A stretch of 64,000 bases of DNA. It comes from CAYQXJ01 sp964421565. Its GTDB lineage: Bacteria; Planctomycetota; Brocadiia; SM23-32. How positions within the stretch are numbered: the first letter of the stretch is position 1; each line of letters begins with the position of its first letter. Position numbers and translations under genes: made by a program. Below, piece by piece: positions 60,253 through 64,000 of the stretch. A model generated the notes under the pieces. It made no database searches. It had not been told where the DNA came from and worked only from the letters and a program-made list of their open reading frames with translations. The stretch is taken from positions 248,001 to 312,000 of the forward strand of contig CAYQXJ010000002.1 in NCBI GenBank assembly GCA_964421565.1. The letters are read 5' to 3'.

Positions 60253-62421
60253 CTATTCAGGCTCCAGTTCGGCGCCGAGCACCGTGACCTTCAGGTCCCC
60301 GAGCAGATCACGGTTAGATATGCGAGCGATCGCGACGCCTTCGCGGTTGCGTACAGTCAATACGGGAACGCGCATCTTCTCCCAGTCAGCAAGGGGCAAC
60401 AGGGGCACACGCAAGGTGCTCCTCAGGGGGCGGAGCGTCAGTTCGCCTTCTTCCCGGTTCAGGCTGATGCCCGCCGCGCACATTGGCATTCCGAACACGG
60501 TAGTGCCGCGCGGGTAGAAGTTCAGCTTGTTGCCTTCCGTGGTGTCGTAGTAGAGGCCGCTGCCCCAGTTGTCCCCGGTTGTGGCCTGATAGTCCCAGTA
60601 GCATTCGACATTCGCAAGCAGGTCGACTCCGAGGTAGGCGGCGACATAGTCGCGCCACATGTTCTGGCTGAACCAAACGGTTCCTTCACCGGCGCTCGAA
60701 TGCCGGCATCCGTACGGTGTCATGGTTACGCTGTTGGCCCGTTCGATGTCCTCAGCGAACCGGTTCATCTTCCACCGAGGCATCTTGATGCCGGCCAGGA
60801 AGAGATACAGCAGCCCGTTGGCCGTGTAGATGGAGTAGGCGTCCCAGCCGTCGAGATCGCCATCAGGCAGTGGTTTGGCGCTCCAGGGGTCGGTGAGCCC
60901 CTCTGTGGTGCGGTCGAGGCTGACGGCGTAGTGATCGCCGAGCCAGGCGTCATCCTCGAGGGTTTTGATGCCCTTGCTGGCGAAAGCGCGCCACCGCTCG
61001 GCGCTCGACTCCTTGACCTTGCATTTCTGTTCAAGCTCGGCCAGAGACCACAGCGCCGCCTGGGTCTTGACGGCCAGGTAGACCTGCTCCCGTCCGTACT
61101 GCACGGCCGGACCGGCATCGTCGATAGTGTTGGCAACGCCGCGGTCGGGTATGCCGTTGCCCGTGGCGTCGGCCTTGATGATAAACTCGGCCAGCCGGCG
61201 ACAGAGCGGCAATTTCTTCTTTGCCTTCTTTACCTGTCCCGTAAAGAAGGCCCACGCCGCCAGCAACAGCATGTAGTTGCAGTTCTCCTCGACCTCCATG
61301 TGATGGGGGTAGAACTGCCGGCCGACGATGTGGTCTGAGCCCATGTCGTGGCAGAGGAAAGCGGTGCCTTTGCCGTCAGTGCCGAGGCTCTGGGCCCCAT
61401 CCATCTCAAACTCGGCCCATTCGTGCAGCAGCATCTCGAGCAACTCGGGCCAGAGGGCGAAGTAGAGCAGCCCGTCGTTGTATTCCACGTCGATGGTGGA
61501 GTGGAAGTAGCAAGACCCCTCCCAGACGCTGAACCAATCCCCGGATTTGCGGCGTGTCCACCAGCTATTGGCCAAGAAGGTGCGGTAGGCCAGAGAGGCG
61601 AGGTGCGATGCGCTCGCGCCCAGGCTCCAGTCCGCGACGGTCCGATCGAGCAGGTCGCAGCGTTTCTCGATGCGGTCTCTCTCCTCGCCTGCCCACGTCA
61701 CCATCTCCTCACGGGATTCGAAGACCTCCAGGTACTTCAGGTCAGTCCATTCGTCGAAGACCTGCAGCACGGGTTCTTCGACCCAACTCGACCACAGGAT
61801 GCTCATCCGACCGGGGCCCTCATTCAGGTCGAATGCCATCCGCAGGCCACTGGCGCCAAACGGTTCGGCATCGGGGCATTCGACCCACGTCGGCACACGG
61901 ACTTCGAGGGGGGGCATCTTCGCCTTCTGTTGCCTGGGGCGGCTCGTGAAGGTGTAGACGAAACCCCTATCACAAGCATCAAATTCAACCTCTTCGCCCG
62001 AGAGTTGAAACACCAGTTCACCACTTTCCAGGGGTGTCTCAGGCTGAACGTAGCGGAAGTTGCCGAGCCGCTTCACCGTCAGGTCGACGTAGTAGAAAGG
62101 CGCCAGCGATACGCCCAGGTTCCGGGGGTAGAAAGGCGCCCTGAGGGTGAGTGCAAACTCCACCCCCAGCTCGGGATGCACAGCGCGATAGTGGATGGCG
62201 GTCAGCGTGTCGAACTGCTCGACGAACGGGAAGCGCTCTGCTTCCCCGGTGAAGGGCAGTGCCCAGACTGTCCCATCCGCCGCCTTCAGCCCAACGGTCA
62301 AGTCGAGCTTCAGCTCACGGAACTGGCCGAGACAGCTTTGGTAGAGGCATAGATCGTGGGGGGCGAGTATCAGATTGAAGCGTCCGCCCAATGTAGCGGC
62401 GGCGTCGGTTATCAGATGCAT
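60253..62421 (-). CDS. 722-residue (alpha/alpha)6-type glycoside hydrolase-like protein, family unassigned
   Basis: An N-terminal beta-sandwich (about 1-260) and a C-terminal helical toroid (about 270-640) are suggested. Blocks such as STIDVEYNDGLLYFALWPELLEMLL, AFLCHDMGSDHIVGRQFYPHHMEVEENCNYMLLLAAWAFFTG and DGWDAYSIYTANGLLYLFLAGIKMPRW look like the DUF4965/GtaA or GH52 architecture, but the match is loose. Acidic candidates for catalysis are in HHMEVEENCN and DDAGPAVQYGREQVYLA. No signal peptide. ATG at 62421 has CGAGG upstream, with a promoter at 62471-62498. It is alone on its strand. I do not assign a family. Confidence 0.6.
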   Translation of the reverse strand: MHLITDAAATLGGRFNLILAPHDLCLYQSCLGQFRELKLDLTVGLKAADGTVWALPFTGEAERFPFVEQFDTLTAIHYRAVHPELGVEFALTLRAPFYPRNLGVSLAPFYYVDLTVKRLGNFRYVQPETPLESGELVFQLSGEEVEFDACDRGFVYTFTSRPRQQKAKMPPLEVRVPTWVECPDAEPFGASGLRMAFDLNEGPGRMSILWSSWVEEPVLQVFDEWTDLKYLEVFESREEMVTWAGEERDRIEKRCDLLDRTVADWSLGASASHLASLAYRTFLANSWWTRRKSGDWFSVWEGSCYFHSTIDVEYNDGLLYFALWPELLEMLLHEWAEFEMDGAQSLGTDGKGTAFLCHDMGSDHIVGRQFYPHHMEVEENCNYMLLLAAWAFFTGQVKKAKKKLPLCRRLAEFIIKADATGNGIPDRGVANTIDDAGPAVQYGREQVYLAVKTQAALWSLAELEQKCKVKESSAERWRAFASKGIKTLEDDAWLGDHYAVSLDRTTEGLTDPWSAKPLPDGDLDGWDAYSIYTANGLLYLFLAGIKMPRWKMNRFAEDIERANSVTMTPYGCRHSSAGEGTVWFSQNMWRDYVAAYLGVDLLANVECYWDYQATTGDNWGSGLYYDTTEGNKLNFYPRGTTVFGMPMCAAGISLNREEGELTLRPLRSTLRVPLLPLADWEKMRVPVLTVRNREGVAIARISNRDLLGDLKVTVLGAELEPE

Positions 62422-62470
62422 GGCAATACCTCGGGTTGTGTCGGTGGAAAGTGGTTAACCGGGAGACATT

Positions 62471-62498
62471 ACTGTACGGCATCCGCCAGCCGGTGCAA
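62471..62498 (-). promoter_or_regulatory. Promoter of the 722-residue enzyme gene
   Basis: Minus strand: -35 TTGCAC (62498-62493), 16-base spacer, -10 TACAGT (62476-62471). Confidence 0.55.
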
Positions 62499-62519
62499 GC
62501 AGAAAGCGCCCCCGGCGGC

Positions 62520-62548
62520 TTGACAGCAACGGCGCCGTACGCGAGATT
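62520..62548 (+). promoter_or_regulatory. Promoter of purN
   Basis: Perfect -35 TTGACA (62520-62525), 17-base spacer, poor -10 GAGATT (62543-62548). The leader is short. Confidence 0.45.
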
Positions 62549-62589
62549 GTGCGTCTCCGAGCGACTTCCATCCCGCAGGGAGCAAAGTC

Positions 62590-63225
62590 ATGTCCAACCG
62601 CCTGCGACTTGGCGTTTTGATCAGCGGCAGCGGAAGGACGCTGCAGAACTTCATCGACCTTTCGGCCGCTGGAGAGCTGAAGGCGGATGTAGTGCAGGTG
62701 GTGAGCACCAAAGCGGAAGTCTACGGTGTCGAGCGAGCCCGGAATGCGGGCATCCCTGCGGCAGTTGTTCGGCCACACGACTACGGCGGCGCCGAACCCT
62801 TCAGCGCCGCCGTAACGGAGCACCTGCGTGGCGCCGATGTGGAGCTCGTCGCGCTGGCCGGGTTCCTTTCGCTTTACAGCTTTCCCGAGCAGTACGCAGG
62901 ACGAGTGATGAACATCCACCCCGCACTGTTGCCCGCCTTCGGTGGGAAGGGCTTCTACGGAGAGCGGGTTCACAGGGCCGTGCTCGACTACGGCTGCAAG
63001 GTGAGTGGCTGTACGGTTCACTTCGCAGACCGCCGCTACGACAAGGGACCGATCATCGTGCAGAAGGTAGTGCCGGTGCACGAGGATGACGATCCCCACG
63101 CCCTGGCCGATCGCGTTTTCGACAGAGAGCTGGAAGCGTACCCTGAGGCGATCAACCTGTTCGCCGAGGGACGTCTTCGGATCGAAGGTCGACGCGTCCG
63201 CGTGCTACCCCGCCCCGTGGGGTAA
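62590..63225 (+). CDS. purN: Phosphoribosylglycinamide formyltransferase
   Basis: 211 residues. Transfers the formyl group of 10-formyl-THF to GAR in purine synthesis. LISGSGRTLQNFID is the phosphate loop, VALAGFLSLYS precedes the catalytic Asn-His of VMNIHPALLPAFGGKGFYGERVH, and VHFADRRYDKGPIIVQKVV carries the catalytic Asp region. Length and order match PurN. Start ATG at 62590 is preceded by AGGGAGC. No other pur genes are in the window. Its stop directly abuts the stop of the converging SpoIIE-type gene. Confidence 0.94.
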   Translation: MSNRLRLGVLISGSGRTLQNFIDLSAAGELKADVVQVVSTKAEVYGVERARNAGIPAAVVRPHDYGGAEPFSAAVTEHLRGADVELVALAGFLSLYSFPEQYAGRVMNIHPALLPAFGGKGFYGERVHRAVLDYGCKVSGCTVHFADRRYDKGPIIVQKVVPVHEDDDPHALADRVFDRELEAYPEAINLFAEGRLRIEGRRVRVLPRPVG

Positions 63226-64000
63226 TTATGCCGGAGACCTGCCAAAACACACGAGAGTCAGGTCGTCGCTCTGCGGGGCATTGCCCGCGTGCTCGCGGAT
63301 CCCTTTCTGAATGGCCTCCACTGCTCCCTGTGGTGAGGGGGAAGCGGCCTGCAGGGCCTGGGATAGGCGCCGGTAGCCAAACTGCTTGCCTGCTTCGTCC
63401 ATTGCCTCGATGACTCCGTCCGTGAACAGGCAGACGACGTCCCCCTTTTCCATCTGGAATGTGGTTTCCGGGAACTCGGCCTGCTCCGTGATGCCGACCG
63501 GGAAACCGTTGGCGGCCTCGATGCGTTCCACTGTTCCATCGCCGCCCCGACGCAGGGGATAGCAGTGCCCGGCGTTGCACATGCTAACGGTGCCCGTCGG
63601 GGGGTCGAGGTACATCACCAGGACAGTCACGAACATGTCCGTCTCTGAGCTGAGGGCTGCAGCATTGAGCCGGCGCAGCAGCTCGGATGGGTCTGGGCGC
63701 GATCCGGCGAAGAAGCGCACGTTGCTGGCCATCTTCGCCATCATCAGTGCCGCTGTTATTCCTTTGCCGCTTACGTCGCCCACGACGATGAGCATGCGTC
63801 CGTCATCAAACTCCAGGAAGTCGTAGAAGTCGCCTCCCACCTCCAGTGCTGTGCCGTAGTAGTCCGCGAAGGCATACTCCTGCAGGCGGGGGGGCTCCTT
63901 CGGCAGAAAGCTGGTCTGGATGCGTCGGGCATTGCGCAGGTCCTGCTCCAGCCGTTCACGCTTAATGAGTTCCTGGTGCAGACGCGCGTTGGCGATGGTC
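63226..64000 (-). CDS. SpoIIE/RsbU-type PP2C phosphatase with upstream GAF-like end (partial)
   Basis: Visible part about 258 residues, cut at the right edge; the true start lies outside. TIANARLHQELIKRERLEQDLRNARRIQTSFLP is the end of a GAF domain plus the linker helix typical of these proteins. The PPM phosphatase domain follows: EVGGDFYDFLEFDDGRMLIVVGDVSGKGITAALMMAKM (metal Asp), TVLVMYLDPPTGTVSMCNAGHCYPL, GDVVCLFTDGVIEAMDE and PQSDDLTLVCFGR (metal Asp). Such enzymes dephosphorylate anti-anti-sigma factors or other partners in signalling. Its stop is immediately after the purN stop, on the other strand. Partner unknown. Confidence 0.92.
   Translation of the reverse strand, partial: TIANARLHQELIKRERLEQDLRNARRIQTSFLPKEPPRLQEYAFADYYGTALEVGGDFYDFLEFDDGRMLIVVGDVSGKGITAALMMAKMASNVRFFAGSRPDPSELLRRLNAAALSSETDMFVTVLVMYLDPPTGTVSMCNAGHCYPLRRGGDGTVERIEAANGFPVGITEQAEFPETTFQMEKGDVVCLFTDGVIEAMDEAGKQFGYRRLSQALQAASPSPQGAVEAIQKGIREHAGNAPQSDDLTLVCFGRSPA

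Overview
This is a GC-rich window (close to two-thirds G+C) with genes packed on both strands and one intact set of bacterial housekeeping genes (ftsH, tilS, pyrC, purN, a polyprenyl diphosphate synthase, a WecA/MraY-type transferase, an HU/IHF-type protein, tRNA-Ser and tRNA-Arg). Envelope genes show a Gram-negative cell with Kdo-containing LPS: an LptC/LptA-like protein, an AsmA-like protein, KdsD and KdsC. A prepilin-type protein with an H-X9-DG motif, two sulfatases, many glycoside hydrolases and several uroporphyrinogen-decarboxylase-like paralogues resemble the gene style of PVC bacteria (Planctomycetota, Lentisphaerota, Kiritimatiellota) or neighbouring phyla such as Hydrogenedentota. 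No 16S gene is present, so the phylum is an inference. Intergenic regions carry readable sigma70-type promoters (TTGnnn, 16-18 nt, TAnnnT), and these were used to settle several start codons.

Layout. 1-11.6 kb, minus strand: a probable operon from one promoter, ftsH - TPR-like membrane protein - tilS - AsmA-like - LptC/LptA-like - LarA-like racemase (runs off the left edge). 11.7-17.2 kb, plus: prepilin with its own promoter and hairpin, TIM-barrel protein, tRNA-Ser (minus), then HAD phosphatase - polyprenyl synthase - C45 acyltransferase. 17.2-20.9 kb, minus: sugar isomerase-like TIM barrel, then pyrC - NYN nuclease-like - membrane-anchored unknown. 21-28 kb: HU/IHF, WecA-like transferase, heparinase-like protein plus MFS transporter, tRNA-Arg, EamA transporter, M14 carboxypeptidase. 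28-36.3 kb: three URO-D-family paralogues, an MFS transporter, a small orphan, a DUF6064-like membrane protein and a sulfatase. 37-42 kb, plus: GH4 glycosidase - SDR - FAD oxidoreductase - KDPG aldolase operon. 42-47.4 kb: phosphodiesterase-like enzyme, creatininase-like and GT39-like genes, divergent sulfatase. 47.7-55.7 kb, plus: a 1767-residue secreted multidomain protein, GH27 and GH28 enzymes. 55.8-64 kb: kdsD-kdsC, MBL hydrolase, mannonate-oxidoreductase-like SDR plus M20 peptidase, an unassigned 722-residue (alpha/alpha)6-type enzyme, purN and a SpoIIE-type phosphatase cut by the right edge.

How it fits together. Two themes recur. One is envelope building: LPS transport and Kdo synthesis, undecaprenyl-linked sugar transfer, AsmA-like lipid transfer and FtsH. 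The other is use of sulfated or uronate-rich polysaccharide: sulfatases, heparinase-like, GH4, GH27, GH28, mannonate-type SDR, KDPG aldolase and possibly the LarA-like epimerase. Only the 1767-residue protein has a visible signal peptide; the other hydrolases look cytoplasmic. No DNA-binding transcription regulator of a known family, no two-component system, no mobile element and no CRISPR array was recognised. The best candidates for undescribed biology are the giant LptC/LptA-like fusion in the ftsH operon, the GH4-SDR-flavoprotein-KDPG aldolase operon, the three URO-D paralogues with graded loss of the metal site, and the unassigned 722-residue enzyme.
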